Source: Triglochin maritima (taxonomy: Eukaryota; Streptophyta; Magnoliopsida; Alismatales; Juncaginaceae). From it: a stretch of DNA of 64,000 nt. The stretch is from NCBI GenBank assembly GCA_963682175.1, contig OY821770.1:17080501-17144500 (forward strand), written 5' to 3'. A program made the translations under genes and the position numbers. Below, piece by piece: positions 1 to 12,060 of the stretch (the first letter of the stretch is position 1; the number at the start of each line of letters is the position of its first letter). The notes beneath the pieces were generated by a model that did no database searches, had not been told where the DNA came from, and saw only the letters and a program-made list of their open reading frames with translations.

Positions 1-347
1 CCGGTTGCTATTCTCAACCCGACCTCATTGGCGTCGAAGTGTTCGACGAACCAACCCACGATCTCATTATCAGTTGTGATGTGAGGAAAAGTGAGGAAGT
101 GACCGAAAGGCGTCCCTTTGAAAACCTTCTTCTCCTCCCCCTTCATCCGACTGAACTGCCGGTGAATGGCCGTCAAACCGCACTTAGTTTCGCGGAAGTA
201 GTACGTGCTTCCCTGAAACCACAAAAAAACATATATTAAAAGTCGGTGCTTAACCCTAAAACCATCAAAAACACATCCGGGTTGAGGAGAGACCTGCGCG
301 GCCAGAATTTTAGGAGCGATGGAGGTTTCAGGGACAACATAATCCAT
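1..347 (-). CDS. 5' end of a two-exon ORF, DUF1985/Ulp1-type transposon-associated protein (partial)
   Basis: The ORF reads leftwards off the window edge. An ATG at 347 opens an 18-codon first exon (294-347). A canonical CAG/GT donor, an 81-nt intron (213-293) ending in TTTCAG, and a second exon (1-212) keep the frame open. The second exon encodes a basic stretch followed by FKGTPFGHFLTFP and EIVGWFVEHFD. That layout recalls the DUF1985 domain found upstream of Ulp1-like cysteine proteases carried by plant MULE and CACTA elements. The family assignment rests on motif shape only. The catalytic part, if present, lies outside the window. A host gene of unknown function is the alternative. Confidence 0.35.
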   Translation of the reverse strand, partial: MDYVVPETSIAPKILAAQVSPQPGCVFDGFRVKHRLLIYVFLWFQGSTYYFRETKCGLTAIHRQFSRMKGEEKKVFKGTPFGHFLTFPHITTDNEIVGWFVEHFDANEVGLRIAT

Positions 348-655
348 TTTCGCCTTGTCTTGGTTTTTCTTCGACTCAAAATGGGACGACGGTTTTTGGA
401 TGGGAAGAGGAAATAAGTGAGGAAAGGGCAATTAGGAAAGTGGACAGACAGATACTCGAATGCTCTGGAAGTGTAACCGTCTAATCGTGATTTGGGGAAA
501 TGAAACGTCCCACCCAACCAGCCGTCATTTTTTCAAAATAAATCAAGCCCGCGCAGAAAATATAGTTGACTGGATGCTGACTCATCAAATCGAAACTCGT
601 CCACGTAAGGCGCGTCACGGACGCGCGCGTCCGTCTATCACGACTTTTTTAACAA
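348..655. other. No gene recognised; contains an 18-bp perfect palindrome
   Basis: No convincing coding exon is seen. Positions 617-634 form a perfect CpG-rich palindrome, ACGGACGCGCGCGTCCGT, in otherwise AT-rich surroundings, immediately before the inverted-repeat element that starts near 658. Confidence 0.5.
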
Positions 656-798
656 CTAGATATTTATTGAATTTTTGCACATGTATAATTTTTTATTGGT
701 TCAGTATACTTGCAAACTTGATTAATTACTTTGATATACTTCCACTTCAATCGTTAACGATCGATAGAGTCGTATATTATGTTTGACGGATTTCCGTA

Positions 799-985
799 AA
801 TTTGTGCTTAAACGCTCCTACTTCCACTAGAACTCGGACGATTGAACCCCTATTGGACATATGTTTCATAGTTCTAGTAGTGTTGTTTTGACAGATCTAG
901 GTTAATTTGTGCTTAAACGCTCATACTTTCATTGGAACTCATACTACCAAACCCATATCGAATGTATGTTTCATAGTTCTAGTAG
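799..985. repeat. Tandem duplication, period about 105 bp
   Basis: A unit starting AATTTGTGCTTAAACGCTC at 799 recurs at 904. Both copies finish with the same stretch, TTTCATAGTTCTAGTAG. The copies have diverged in the middle. Confidence 0.75.
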
Positions 986-1418
986 CAAATTTGGAATTCA
1001 TTAACTTCAGTCAGTCACCTTAAGACTTTGCGGAATATAGTCGTTGTAGCTCCCCAACGATCATCTGCCTCATTTATGGACGACCATTGGACATGATTTT
1101 CTTAATCTGTCATTGATTTTTGCTATATAATCAACTTATCCCCACTCATTTTCTTAATCCACCTCTTCTACGATCACTCCTTCTCCCACCCAAGTTCTTC
1201 CACTTATCCACCACTTTTTCAATGGCTCACAAGAAAATTATATCTTCAAAGAAAACATGTGTTAAAATTAGACACATCATATATCATTATATTGTCAAAT
1301 TACATATATATTGTATAGTTCTAACAACACATGTGCAAAAATTGAAGAACTAATAAAACTCAAGATAAGGCAAGACTTACAATCAAAGCTGAAAAAAAGA
1401 CATGTAGTTATCTCTTGA

Positions 1419-1850
1419 TACACCAAAGGATGTCCGACTATATCGGTTTGACCGCCAAACGTTCGGTGCGAAATTCCCATAACAGCTGACCGAACCTCAT
1501 TCAATCATCCAAAATTCAACCAACAAAGTCTTCTTTAGAATTACTAGACTCCCAGAACGGATAACCGCACCCATTCGGTCGTCTGAATCCACTCTACAAA
1601 TTAATCCTATTAGAAATCTATCAAACATAACATTAATACACCAAAAGATATCCGACTATATCGGTCGACTACCAAACCTCGGTCCACACAAATTCCCAGA
1701 GTTGATGACCGCACCTCATCGGTCATCCAAAACCCAGCCAACGGAGTCTTCCTTAGAATTACTTGACTCCCAAAATAGATGACCAAACCTCATTCGGTCG
1801 TCTGAATCTGCTCTACAAATTAACCCTATTAAAAATTCATCAAACATAAC
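1419..1850. repeat. Tandem duplication, period about 218 bp
   Basis: A unit opening with TACACCAAA at 1419 recurs at 1637. It includes GACTATATCGGT, an ATTACT-GACTCCCA block, CATTCGGTCGTCTGAATC and ATCAAACATAACAT. Several CGGT/ACCG half-sites in the unit resemble the GGTCGACC boxes seen in the Copia LTRs further right. Confidence 0.75.
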
Positions 1851-1970
1851 ATATGACTATAACGGTCGTCAACGGCTGTTAAGTGGAAATGCACCAAAAT
1901 AATTAATCAAGTTTGCAAATGTACTAGCCCAATAAAAAATTATACATTTGTAAATGTCCAATAAATCATT

Positions 1971-2440
1971 TTTGGAAGTACATCCAAGCAAAAATCTCAT
2001 TTTAACGACACATTAACGTCAACATGAATATAATCCACCGCCAAAAATGTAGGAAGAATTCTTACTCGCTCACATCACATGCGTGCAAGCTACGACCCTC
2101 AAGTTCAACAAGCACGCTAAATATGACCAAACCTTGGCGAAAACAAACCTGTCAAAATAGCTTTTTACTAGTAGCAGTACTAAGAAGAAAAAGATTCTGA
2201 ACACCACAAATGTTATCACCCGTGCACAGCTTCAATAGAGAATTACTTCATTACTTGCCATTAAAATTGTCTAGACATAAAACTCTCTTACATACTCCAG
2301 CATGCTCAGGTGCGTATAGTAAATCTAGAGTTGCTGACCATTGAAAAAGGCAAGTGATATCAGAATAAAACTAAGTACATCCAACCAAATGGATCAAGGG
2401 GTCGAAGATATCAGCTTCTCGGCAGTGCGAGAGCTCTGAT
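1971..2440. other. 3' flank of the PIN1-type gene, no feature recognised
   Basis: No exon, RNA gene or repeat was recognised. The right part presumably holds the 3' untranslated region of the minus-strand gene whose stop codon is at 2441-2443. Confidence 0.4.
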
Positions 2441-5400
2441 TCATCCGGTTCGCATGATTATGTGAACACCACTGTCGGTGTCAACTATGTCGCTCATCTC
2501 TCCTACTTTGAGCGCAAAAGTGGCATCTTCAAACGGCTTCTGCATCTGCCCACGTCCAAAAGGACCTATAATTCATAAATACAAGAATTGAAATTGTTAT
2601 CTTGCAATTTAGGGAAATATAATGCTAAAAGTGTCAAGAATTGCATTGATGTGTAATGAGAGAGAAAATATTATATATGCATTTCTATTATATGGAGGAA
2701 ACGTACAAGATATATGGAAACATAGAAGAAACTTGCAAAAACGACACAGAAGAAAAAAGATAATAATATGAAAGATAACTAATTTGACAACTAATAATAT
2801 TTTAACTCTTAAACATATACAGATTACATAATGACCCTAAGGTTGTATATTAAACTAACAACCTATAAATTAATAATTATAAAATAAGACTCCTTGTATC
2901 AATTATCGAACAATCCAATTGCTTTTTTAATCGGTTCACAATCAAACAGTTCTATGCCAAATCCAACTATTGTATCTAATTTACCATGTAAGTTGTATGT
3001 ACGGAACAGAACTCAATGATTTGGTGATTTGTGTAAAGAAATGCACAATTTTCCTCAAAATCACTAAAGTTGAGTAAAATTTACATTAACTCCAACACGT
3101 CATACTATATACCCAATCAATAATATGGTGAAACCGTGGATACACCTCTTTTTCTTTTTTGGTTTATCTAAGCTACGCGTGAGAAGTGCAGCCATGTTGA
3201 TCTACACTTGTGAGTTGTACTAACTGAACAAATGGATCCAAGGACAAGAACCATCAATTTGATCTATATCACACGGCCATGACTTTCACAGTTTTAGATG
3301 AGTTACTGTAATTGCTGGTAAGGGAAGTTCCAGAAGTATAAAAGTTTCAGTGTTTCACTATGGTAATCAGTGACAGCGCATATGTTATTTTTTCCTACCA
3401 CGACGAGGTTCACCATTTTGAACAAAAGAATGGTAACAACAAGCTGAAACGAAGAATAGTGGTCCACATTATGGCGATTGTATTGGTGACTGCCTGACTG
3501 GTGAGCTTATATATAATAATAGAAAGTACCAAAAACTATAAAAGTGTTGCACAACTATTTGACTTTTTTTCCAATATGGCAAATTACAAGTGGAACCACC
3601 AAAAACTACAAAAGTGTTGCATAATTATTTGACTTTTTTTTCCAATATGGCAAATTACAAGTGAAACCAAGAAGTCAAGAACAATTGATCTGGCCTATTT
3701 ATATATCATAGTGAGAACAAATTAACTAATTAGTTGCATCCATAAACCATTCAAATAAAAGAACGACAAAAACTATTATGAAATTCAAGCAATAATATGA
3801 CTGAACTCCTTCACACCATCTAATTAAGGTGTACCAAGAATGAAACAGTGCTACACGGATAAATCCATAAAATGACAACATAAGTAGAGTTAATTGAGCT
3901 AAATTGGATGAATTAAGCCCACTTGTCGTTGAGTTGAAGATTGCATTTTGTGTATCATTAACTTTGAGTTTACTTTTACTTGTAACTTATCAGGGTTAGT
4001 TTATTTTCAATAAGACTATAGTAGTTCGATTAGACCCATTTACCAAATAGATTTAGCCACTTACCAGATTGAAAACACAAATATCACTATAAACTTAAAT
4101 AAATAATATATGAGATCATCCAACTACTAATAAAATCAGATCTACCTCATGTTGGATAAAGTGACCTAAGTTCATATTCAACTCGTGAAGTAATGGAACT
4201 TGGTTACGTTGAGTCCATATTCTAGTTCATCTCATTAAGTTCCAAATCAAGCTTGAACAAGCTGTGACTAAGCCGAATTCAAAGAAAAAAAATATAATTA
4301 AAAAAGAAAGTTATGATAGAGAAGAAGACTGGAGCTCAGCTAACAAGAACTAAAGACAGAACAACAATAAAAAAAGGAACTTTCAAACAGAAAAATAACA
4401 ACTCTGCAGTACCCCCAAGAGACTAAGACTGTCCCTAGTTCCTACACAAACTTAGTGGATCAACCACATTTTTTCCCACTTAATAACAACCAGGGCAAAC
4501 TTGAAATTGCACACTTCAAAGTACAATCCTAACATGTATGATCAAATGTTAGTTTGAGCTGATTTTTTGCTTTCGGTGATAGTTGTGTACAAGTGGTTGT
4601 TGATCACGTTTTTTCTAAATGTTATCGATCCATGTGTGAGTTTGCAACTAACTTCATTCTCTATAAACAATTCTGACTATAGATGTCCTACTTCCAGCGG
4701 AACATTGTTCTATTAAACGCGTGTCTAAAGCTTCCCAATAACAACATAAGTTGCATTATGGAATTGAAAACTGCTTTTGATTATCAAGAATCAAATACAT
4801 CCTGAAAGCATTCCAAACACTACACTATAGATCTAGATTCCTCCACATGATCACATTATTTAAAACAGCAGTTAAAATGATTCTTCAAAAATAATCACGT
4901 GAAGATTAAAGTCCATCAACAAAATCAAGTAATCTATACAATATCACTGGACCACAGTGGTCGTTTGCAATTTCTTCATCTTTGTGTTGAAATAGGACCT
5001 CCTCTACAGCCCACAGGATATCAATGGTACCTTGGCTTCACCATCCAATCTATAAACCGGAAAGATTATGTTTGTTCTTTTTGCCTTCTTCAACCATTGA
5101 GCTCTATTAGCCAGTACAGCGAGCTACATTAAAACTAAAGGTCCGACTGGAATCATGCTCGAACAGTAAAACCCCCAAAACCAGGTAAATCATTACATCC
5201 AAACAGTAAAAACCCCAAAACTAGGTAAATCATCAAATTCTGACAATAAAACCCCTAAAACTAATAAATCACAATATCCGTTTGCAAACACTCATACGTC
5301 CTACTTATAGATCTTGATTCCTCAACATGATCACATTATTCGAAACACTACAGTTAAATGAGTCTTCAAAATGACCACATGAAGACTATAGTGCATCTAC

Positions 5401-6086
5401 AAAACCGAGTAATCTAGTCAGACAACACTCATCCTTTCTGCTTTGTTCTTCTCAAGTTTTGATATAGAAACAGGTAAAATGTAGATATCAATGGTGGCTT
5501 GGCTTCGACGGCCAATCTAGAAGCACGTAAAATCATGTTTGATAGGAGGAGCCCTATTAGCAAACACAGTTAAAACTAAAGATCCGTTTCGAATCACATT
5601 TGAATTGCATTTTTCTGTCAGTAATCACGGTTGGTAAATCACAATTTTTTTATTTTTTTATCACGGTAAATCACAAAATACATTCGCAAACATTCACACT
5701 CCTAGTTCGATTCTTAATAAATCGATAAGAAAACAAAGAAAAGAAACTAAAAAAAGAGGTTCAGACTGATTGTGACTTTAATTGATTGGTTCTTAGGAAC
5801 CGATTTTCCGAATCTGGTCAAGATCGCAGAGGGAAGATGAGGGAGGGAAGGGACCTAAGTCGCCGCCGCGCTTGGCGGAACTGCAGTGGGAGTGTTGGGA
5901 GGCGAGGTCGTGGAAGCGGGCGGAGCCGGAGGCGATCTGGTCGCGGAGGTCGCGGAGCTGCGCGACGGCAGCGTCCCGGGTTGTACGGGAGATGGTGACG
6001 CCGTCGGGGTCCTTCCAGGACGCCTTGCGTCGGGAGCCCTCGTGCTTTATCAGGATGTGGGATGCCCTCGCCTGCGCCTCCGACAT
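2441..6086 (-). CDS. PIN1: PIN1-type parvulin peptidyl-prolyl cis-trans isomerase (two exons)
   Basis: The exons are 5855-6086 (232 nt, ATG at 6086) and 2441-2565 (125 nt). They are joined at a GT donor and a TATAG acceptor that split one Gly codon. The product is 118 residues, the length of plant PIN1 proteins, and it has only the rotamase domain: the N-terminal WW domain of animal Pin1 is absent, as is known for plants. Family signatures seen are [20 protein letters not shown] (8-27), [11 protein letters not shown] (68-78) and [10 protein letters not shown] (81-90), with TDSGVHII near the end. By alignment from memory, the catalytic His10, Cys68 and His112 and the phosphate-binding Lys14, Arg19 and Arg20 are present. 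The enzyme isomerises phospho-Ser/Thr-Pro bonds in the cytosol and nucleus. Exon 1 is GC-rich, unlike the AT-rich intron. Nothing suggests a pseudogene. Confidence 0.93.
3529..3667. repeat. Tandem duplication of about 70 bp within the intron
   Basis: Two near-identical units (3529-3597 and 3599-3667) share CCAAAAACTA, AAAAGTGTTGCA, ATTTGACTTTTTTT and CCAATATGGCAAATTACAAG. They differ by only a few bases, so the duplication is fairly recent. Confidence 0.85.
4833..5600. repeat. Diverged intron duplication, offset about 470 bp
   Basis: The segment at about 4833-5155 is repeated at about 5306-5600. Shared blocks include CATGATCACATTATT, GATATCAATGG, CTTGGCTTC, TTAAAACTAAAG and CTATTAGC. Between the copies, an A-rich phrase resembling CAGTAAAACCCC-AAAAC is repeated three times (about 5163-5260). 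Confidence 0.65.
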
Positions 6087-6716
6087 CTTTCTTCTGCCTG
6101 CTTTTTTCGGGAACTCTGTGGTGGTAGCGGTGGGATGGTGGTGGGTGCACTCCGTGTTTTTTTGTCACTACCGTGACACGTATCTATTTTCGTAAGATAA
6201 TTATTTTTAAAAGATAGATGAGTGTTTAAACAACAATGTTGTGCTAAATTGTCGTTCGTCGACGGAAAATTACTTGAATCGTTCGTACGAATTATAATTT
6301 TGTTCTTTTGTTCTTTCTACTTATATAACTCTTCATTTTACTTTTCTACCACCACTTTCTCTTCATCTTTCTCTAATAATCATCAAGAAAAATGTCTCGG
6401 AGGCCAAGAAATGAACCAACGAACGTCTCGACGTACTCGAATGTGGTAAAATGTCTCATTTAGTTTAAATTTAAAAAAAATTAAGGTGGAACACCGCTCG
6501 CTTATCGGGGAGCGAGACCCCCGACCGACCCGTCGCAGTGGACCTAAGAAGTATAAGCAAACAACAGAAATCCCCCTTCTCCAAATCATTTTCCGACACA
6601 TGCACAAACAACAAAATTCAGTCAAAGGGAAAATATTTTCCACTGGATTCTGTTTTCCTTTACTTTCCGGTTGACTCCGAAAATACATTTCTGTCACTTT
6701 CCACGCCACTAACACC
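6087..6716. other. Upstream region of the PIN1-type gene; otherwise unassigned
   Basis: The first 100-200 bases left of this interval's middle must contain the minus-strand PIN1 promoter and 5' UTR, but no clear TATA box is seen. A short plus-strand ATG frame at about 6392 gives an Arg-rich peptide that meets a possible GT donor. I do not recognise it. Confidence 0.35.
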
Positions 6717-7076
6717 CCTTAGTATTTTAAGTTTTCAAGATAAAAATCTCAGGAGCTTTTAGAGGGGTTAATAGTTAGATTCTAAGCTTAATTAGAGATT
6801 AATTGAGTAGTTCATTTCTCTCTAATCTCGTTTAGAGTTTGGTGAACACTTGGAGGCGATTCGAAGGGCAACGGAACTCCAGATCTTCTAAAAGATTTTA
6901 GAGAACATTTGGGTATGATCATCTCTCTTTTTTGTTTATTTTAATATGTGTAGGAATGCATGATATTAGAATAAACATAAACATGTACATAAAATCAATG
7001 AAAATATGAAATCGATCATGTATGCTTGTCTTATTTTTTTTAAATATACACATACATAGCGACATCAAATCCTACA
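6717..7076 (+). mobile_element. LTR 3' fragment of a Copia element (family C)
   Basis: This matches the last part of the LTRs at 36139-37654 and 44494-46518: a GGAGCTTT-AGAGGGGTTA phrase, TTTCTCTCTAAT, GTTTAGAGTTTGG and the terminal AAATCCTACA. It is directly followed by a primer-binding site, so it is a 5' LTR whose U3 part is missing. Confidence 0.8.
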
Positions 7077-7077
7077 G

Positions 7078-7089
7078 TGGTATCAGAGC
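7078..7089 (+). other. Primer-binding site, initiator tRNA-Met type
   Basis: TGGTATCAGAGC lies one base after the LTR end. It is the standard Copia primer-binding site, complementary to the 3' end of initiator methionine tRNA. Confidence 0.9.
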
Positions 7090-8537
7090 ATTTAGTTCAT
7101 ATTTTCAATTATTAGACTATATAATTAATTTTAGTTTACCATCTACAATCAAATCAATTCATGTTTGATGTATTTTTCGAGTTTTCCGATAGTTTTGTTG
7201 ATTTAATTCTAATTGATTATTTTAATAGTTTTAAATGTTTTGAAACACATCATGGGAATGTTAGAATTAAATTTTAGACTTATGTCTAATATATAAAATT
7301 TGTCTTTTCATTAAATGATTATTTTATAAAGAATCGACAAAACAAAAAAGACATATGTTTATCTTTCATTTTTTAAAAAAAAATTAGAAATTGGATAAAC
7401 AGCGATTCGAATGTTTTGTATTTTGAACTATGAATGTATAAAATTATTTTTAAAAGATTTCAAATGGTTTTAGAATTGTTTGATTTAGAGATGAATGATA
7501 AACTAAATCGAGTAATTTATAGTATATGTACATGCATTGCTCGAGTTCTCTTATGCAGGGATATGTGAGTTTATATGTTCTGATGAAACCATGTGTGTAT
7601 GAATGTGTATGTTATTATTATTCAATCACAGAGGCTTATGTATATGTAAAAACCAAATTTCTATATTTATGGATATGTATGCATATGAGAGGATTTTACA
7701 TAGGACTTGCACTGGATAATTTTCGAAATTGTGAGTTGCATGTTTATATTTTGCAATATCAACATCCATGGTGCAAGAGGAAGTCGCGGAGAAGGCGCAA
7801 AAGTCAAGGACGCGGGAACATACAAACTCACACCAATGTGTGTGTGAATGAATACATTTATGTTTGTGTGCTTGACATGTATGTGATTGTATGAATGAAT
7901 ATTAGGATGTGTATCAATGATAAATATGCATGATCACCTAAATTATAAAATCACATATAAATGTTTAAATTGTCCAACCAAAAATTAAGAGTATTTTTCT
8001 TTCTTATTTCATCCACTAGTAGTTATCGATCGAGGGATATTCTGCTCGCCCTTAGCGGGAGATAACTTCCTCCATCTTTGGGAATAGTGGGAGATATAAA
8101 GTTGTTTATTGTTGTGCCATGAATAGATATACGAGATGCGATTCACCCTTAGTGGGCATCAAGTGTATTTGTTTGTGAATACAATGGATAAACGTATCTT
8201 GTATCAAATGAAATAAGTTTTCTTAACGAGACCTGGAACCCTAGTTCAGTTTTGAGAAAAAGAGTTTTTCTTAGGAGGATTAGTCAAATTCCCTCTTAAT
8301 TAAAACGATAAGAGTCATAAGAGTTTTAAAATGTAAATGTTGCAATATTTTGAAATGATTATGATTAGAAAATGTTTTCTTATCTTGATTTTTTTAATAT
8401 ATCTGATAGCCCTTAGCTAGTTTATATTATAATTGATAGGATCTTGAATTGCTGCATTTATGGATAAATTTGTATTTACAGTATTGATTTTCAAACATAA
8501 AATTGACATTAAATCTCATATACTTTATTTTGTAGAA
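7090..8537 (+). mobile_element. Untranslated leader of the degenerate family-C Copia element
   Basis: No gene is present. The stretch parallels 37670-39065 of the second copy, including the CATCCATGGTGCAAGA phrase and the CATCGATCGAGGGATATTC-like segment, and runs up to the gag start. Confidence 0.7.
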
Positions 8538-9195
8538 ATGTCGAATATTCAACCTATTGTGCGATCTATGATTGAAAAACATCATTTGGCAAATGATGTC
8601 TCAAACTTCATAAGCTGACAACTCAAGCTCAATATCGTGTTGAAGTTTGTGAAACTATATCATATTTTGGATGGTGAAATCCCAAAATTAAACGAGAAAG
8701 CAATCGATAACGAGAGAGAGGCAAAAGCCAAGTGGGAAGACCAAGAGAACCAGGTTCATGGTCTAATGTTGGCCTCCATGGGTGACTCGCTTCAAGCGAA
8801 ATACTTGGATTCAAAACCCACGAAGACCATGGAAGTTTTAACAAAGATATTCATGGATAGTGCTGGAAAAGAGCGTTATAAGACCATCATCATACTCACA
8901 ATGTGCCACATGACGGAGGGAACATCGGTATATATCTATGCATTTTCTCATAATGCAAGGATAACTTGAGAAGTTGTCAAAACTCTCTTCCCCAATGCCT
9001 GATGACATTGCGGAAGATTTGATTCTTGGCTCTCTAGCCCCATCCTACAAGGACTTCATTATGCGTTATCATGTGCGTGAGAAAGGGGTGAGTCTCGAGG
9101 AACTTCACAACGCTCTCAAAACGACTGAAGTTGAGATGGGCAAGGGTCGGAACAAGCATGTCCTAGCCATCCATGAGAGGAGCAAAAAGATCACT
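8538..9195 (+). pseudogene. Broken Copia gag (family C)
   Basis: The frame starts with ATG at 8538 and is homologous to the gag at 39066-39800. It reads through ILDGEIPKLNEKA, KWEDQENQVHGLMLASMGDS and SLEELHNALKTTEVEMGKG. An in-frame stop follows SNFIS near residue 27, and a second stop at about 8967 requires a frame change. The gag ends abruptly at about 9195, where gypsy-type LTR sequence begins, so the zinc knuckle and all of pol are absent from this copy. Confidence 0.8.
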
Positions 9196-9587
9196 GTTTA
9201 AACGTTTTAATTAACCGCAAGTGCACGACCACGTTGAAGCGGTGACAAATATGGGTCGATCTACAAGGGGGTGTGTAGACTCTGGTTTGTTCGAAGGCAA
9301 GTGGGAAAAGAGGAGAAGAAGTTGTGATTACACTAAACTAGACTAACTACACTAAACGAGTAAGCATCAAACAAGGAAAACGAGAGCGAGGTAAATTGAA
9401 ACCTGGAAATCAGAAATGGAAAACCCCTAAGGGGTGGAGTATGTGCACACATGTAAAAGATGGTGAAGAATGCATTCTATAGGCACAAATGTAGGTAGTA
9501 TTTTCATGCATAGGAAGTGTCTAAAGGTTATGGCAAAACCTATCAATCCATTCACTAACCTAGTTGATTAACATTCATATACACAAG

Positions 9588-11434
9588 TGAAGGGAATGTG
9601 TTCTAAAAGCTTTACTTTTAAATGTTAATTATTATGAATTGAATGAGAAATCATTTTGTTCCTTGTTTATGTTATTCGGATTTTAGAAGTGTTAAGGAAG
9701 AGACTCTTGGTCTTTAACCGTAAAGCTCTAAAAGATATTGGTTTACATAAAACAAAAGATATTCGCAATCATGATAATTAACATGGGACATTAATTACCG
9801 AGCTAAGATTGTCGTGTTGGTCATAGATCATTGTAGCTCTACAAGTGAGTGACAACACGGGTACACAAAAGAGGAAAATATTACTTTTGTATACTGAATA
9901 GACCTAATAAGTAAAACATTATAGAATTGTGTTTTCTGTGTCATTAATGTTTTACTGTGTCCTTGGTTCTTTGATATGAGACTTATATCCGATCACTTAA
10001 GAATTGCTTAATTAGACTAGTGTCTTGAGCTATCGATGAGTGTAGTGTAAAGACATTAGTTGGTTAAGTATGACTTTCGTTGGAGAAGATAGCTAGTCAA
10101 AAGATTATCATTGCCCTTCTTAATTGAGTAATGATATTAGTGGGCTCATTGATAAAACAAAGTTATAATGTGCACAATGTGATTTGAGTTAAGTCACATA
10201 TTTGTAACTAGCTTAAAGAGATCAAGAAATGAATACTAATACAAAGATGACACAATACTACTTTGTGTGTATTCTTAATATCATGAGGCAAGGGACGGAC
10301 ACAAGTGGTGCACTCCATCACTAAATGGATCGGGTTTTGGTTCGAGTGGAATTAAGACATCTAACTAATTGGGAGCTATAATGTGTAGCTAGATACCGCT
10401 TATAGCTTGTGATATTAAGGTCTTAATATCACTGTCAACTTAGTTTAGATCCTCCCATAGGTCACACCACAAAACTGGGAAACAAGAAATGAGGATTTTC
10501 AGTTCATAAGATGTGTCAGGTTTCATGTAGAAAATAAGACACATGGGGTGAACAAGCAAACTCAAAATTATGTTGTGATTAATAACATAATTAGAATCTA
10601 AATTAAATTCATATGTGATGTAAATATTATGGGGTATAATGATTAATCATTACATAGGATAATATGTTACATAAGTTATGAACTTACTACTAATCCCAAA
10701 ATGTCAAATTTTGTAGGGATTAAACCGAAATTTGATAAGTCTGCAAGTACTGTGCAAAAACGGTCGACCACTAGACTCTAAACGGTCGACCGAACCTCCA
10801 AACATGGTCGACCGTCCAGACGGTTTTATGCAGAATTAATTTAAGAATTAATTAGATCATGCATGGAATTGGTCCATAATTGATTTAATTCGTGGCTAAG
10901 ATTATTTGTTAGCAAATAATGGATGGTTAGATGGAAGTTTGCATGAAATCATGGGCAAGAGGTTGCACATGAATAGATAATTTGGAGAGAACTTATAAAT
11001 ACAAGTTTATCTCATTACCTTATTAATTAATTCATTATCTTCTTATGCAAACCTCTCTCTCCATAATTCTCCACGAATTTCACCTTAATTCTTGAGTTTA
11101 GTTTTAGTTTTCAGAGATCTTCTTCTCAAGGGAACTAAAGAGGGGTTAGTAATTAGATTTTAAACCCTATTGGAGATTGAGAGGCTAGCTCTTCTCTCTC
11201 CAATCTTGTTTAGAGTTTGGTGAATTCTCGGAGGCATCCGGCGCAGCGACAAGCATCCTCAACATCTCCGGATCTTCAAGAAGTTTTAGAGAACTTCTAG
11301 GTATGAGTTTTAAAACTAGTTATTGAAACAAACCGATGCATGCATGAAACAAATCATAGAAAAATTGTAATTGATCCTTATTGATCATAAAAATTCCGAA
11401 AATAAATATGTGCAATTAAACTAGAAGTCCTTCA
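9588..11434 (+). mobile_element. Solo LTR of Copia family C with target-site duplication
   Basis: The LTR starts TGAAGGGAATG and ends CCTTCA, giving a 6-bp terminal inverted repeat. It is flanked by ACAAG on both sides (9583-9587 and 11435-11439). It matches the LTR starting at 44494 over its 5' part. The U3 holds three GGTCGACC boxes (10763-10812) followed by a TATA box at 10993-11000. No internal region is present, so it is a 1847-bp solo LTR left by LTR-LTR recombination. Confidence 0.88.
10763..10812. repeat. Three GGTCGACC boxes spaced exactly 22 bp
   Basis: GTCGAC cores start at 10763, 10785 and 10807. The cluster lies about 190 bp upstream of this LTR's TATA box. It is the smallest of the arrays in the window. 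Confidence 0.9.
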
Positions 11435-12042
11435 ACAAGCTGGTTATTTCAGAACCTAAACAAGCATGGGAGGTGTCTAAGATGTGTGGCAAAACCCATC
11501 AAGTGTAGTATTCTACTCTAAAAAGCAAGCATACATTCACATTTATCAACACAATCAAAAGATAAAGCATTCATATTCATTCTTTAATGCATGTATGAAC
11601 ATCATCTCCACCCTCAAAGGGGGATGAATCTACTCACTACGCATTACTCTAACAATTAAACTAAATAAGAAAAGAAACATTCTAACTACTTTAGACTAGA
11701 ATCAAAGAAACAAAACTAAGTTAAACATGCATAAAGAAACATCATAAGAACAAAACAATGGAAAAAATTATTTTATTAGATGGCTCACATTGAAGGTAGC
11801 ATTCTTCTCCACATTGAGATTTTACTCCAAGGCTTACTCCAAGTAGAGAATGCCACCAAGCAATTGGTAATTACAATAGAATGTGAAAAATTCTATTTAT
11901 AGTCGTAGAAAAAGGTTATCCTGGACAATCCCCCGGTATGAGACTAATTAAATACCAGAAATAGACTAAATACACATTAATACACGCTCCAAAAACATCT
12001 TAGCCGATCCGGACCAAAAGTGACTGTCAATTAGCGGTCTTG

Positions 12043-12060
12043 GACCGCCAATTGGCGGTC
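12043..12060. repeat. 18-bp perfect palindrome in a gypsy LTR U3
   Basis: GACCGCCAATTGGCGGTC is a perfect palindrome, preceded by a partial copy (TAGCGGTC) at about 12031. It lies about 140 bp upstream of the minus-strand TATA at 11891-11905. A one-mismatch copy is at 40476-40493 in the related LTR. Confidence 0.9.

Larger units (their letters stand above)
658..1970. mobile_element. Non-autonomous DNA-transposon-like unit with about 130-bp terminal inverted repeats
   Basis: The sequence at about 660-790 is repeated in inverted orientation at about 1838-1968, at roughly three-quarters identity. Shared stretches include TATAATTTTTTATTGG and TGCAAACTTGATTAATTA. Between the arms are two separate direct duplications and no transposase frame. 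Long TIRs with a non-coding interior fit a Mutator-like or other non-autonomous DNA element. I could not fix the exact ends or a target-site duplication, so superfamily is open. Confidence 0.55.
2566..5854 (-). other. 3.3-kb intron of the PIN1-type gene
   Basis: GT-AG intron of 3289 nt. It carries no retrotransposon but has several internal duplications, listed separately. Small ORFs inside it lack any recognisable domain. Confidence 0.85.

Noticed and set aside
5786..6195. Plus-strand Arg/Gly-rich ORFs at 5786-6195
   Set aside because: They are antisense shadows of the GC-rich first exon of the PIN1-type gene.
7526..7894. 122-codon ORF at 7526-7894 and its 71-codon counterpart at 38047
   Set aside because: Low-complexity Tyr/Val/Cys-rich translation of TATGT repeats in the Copia leader. 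The frame is not conserved between the two copies.
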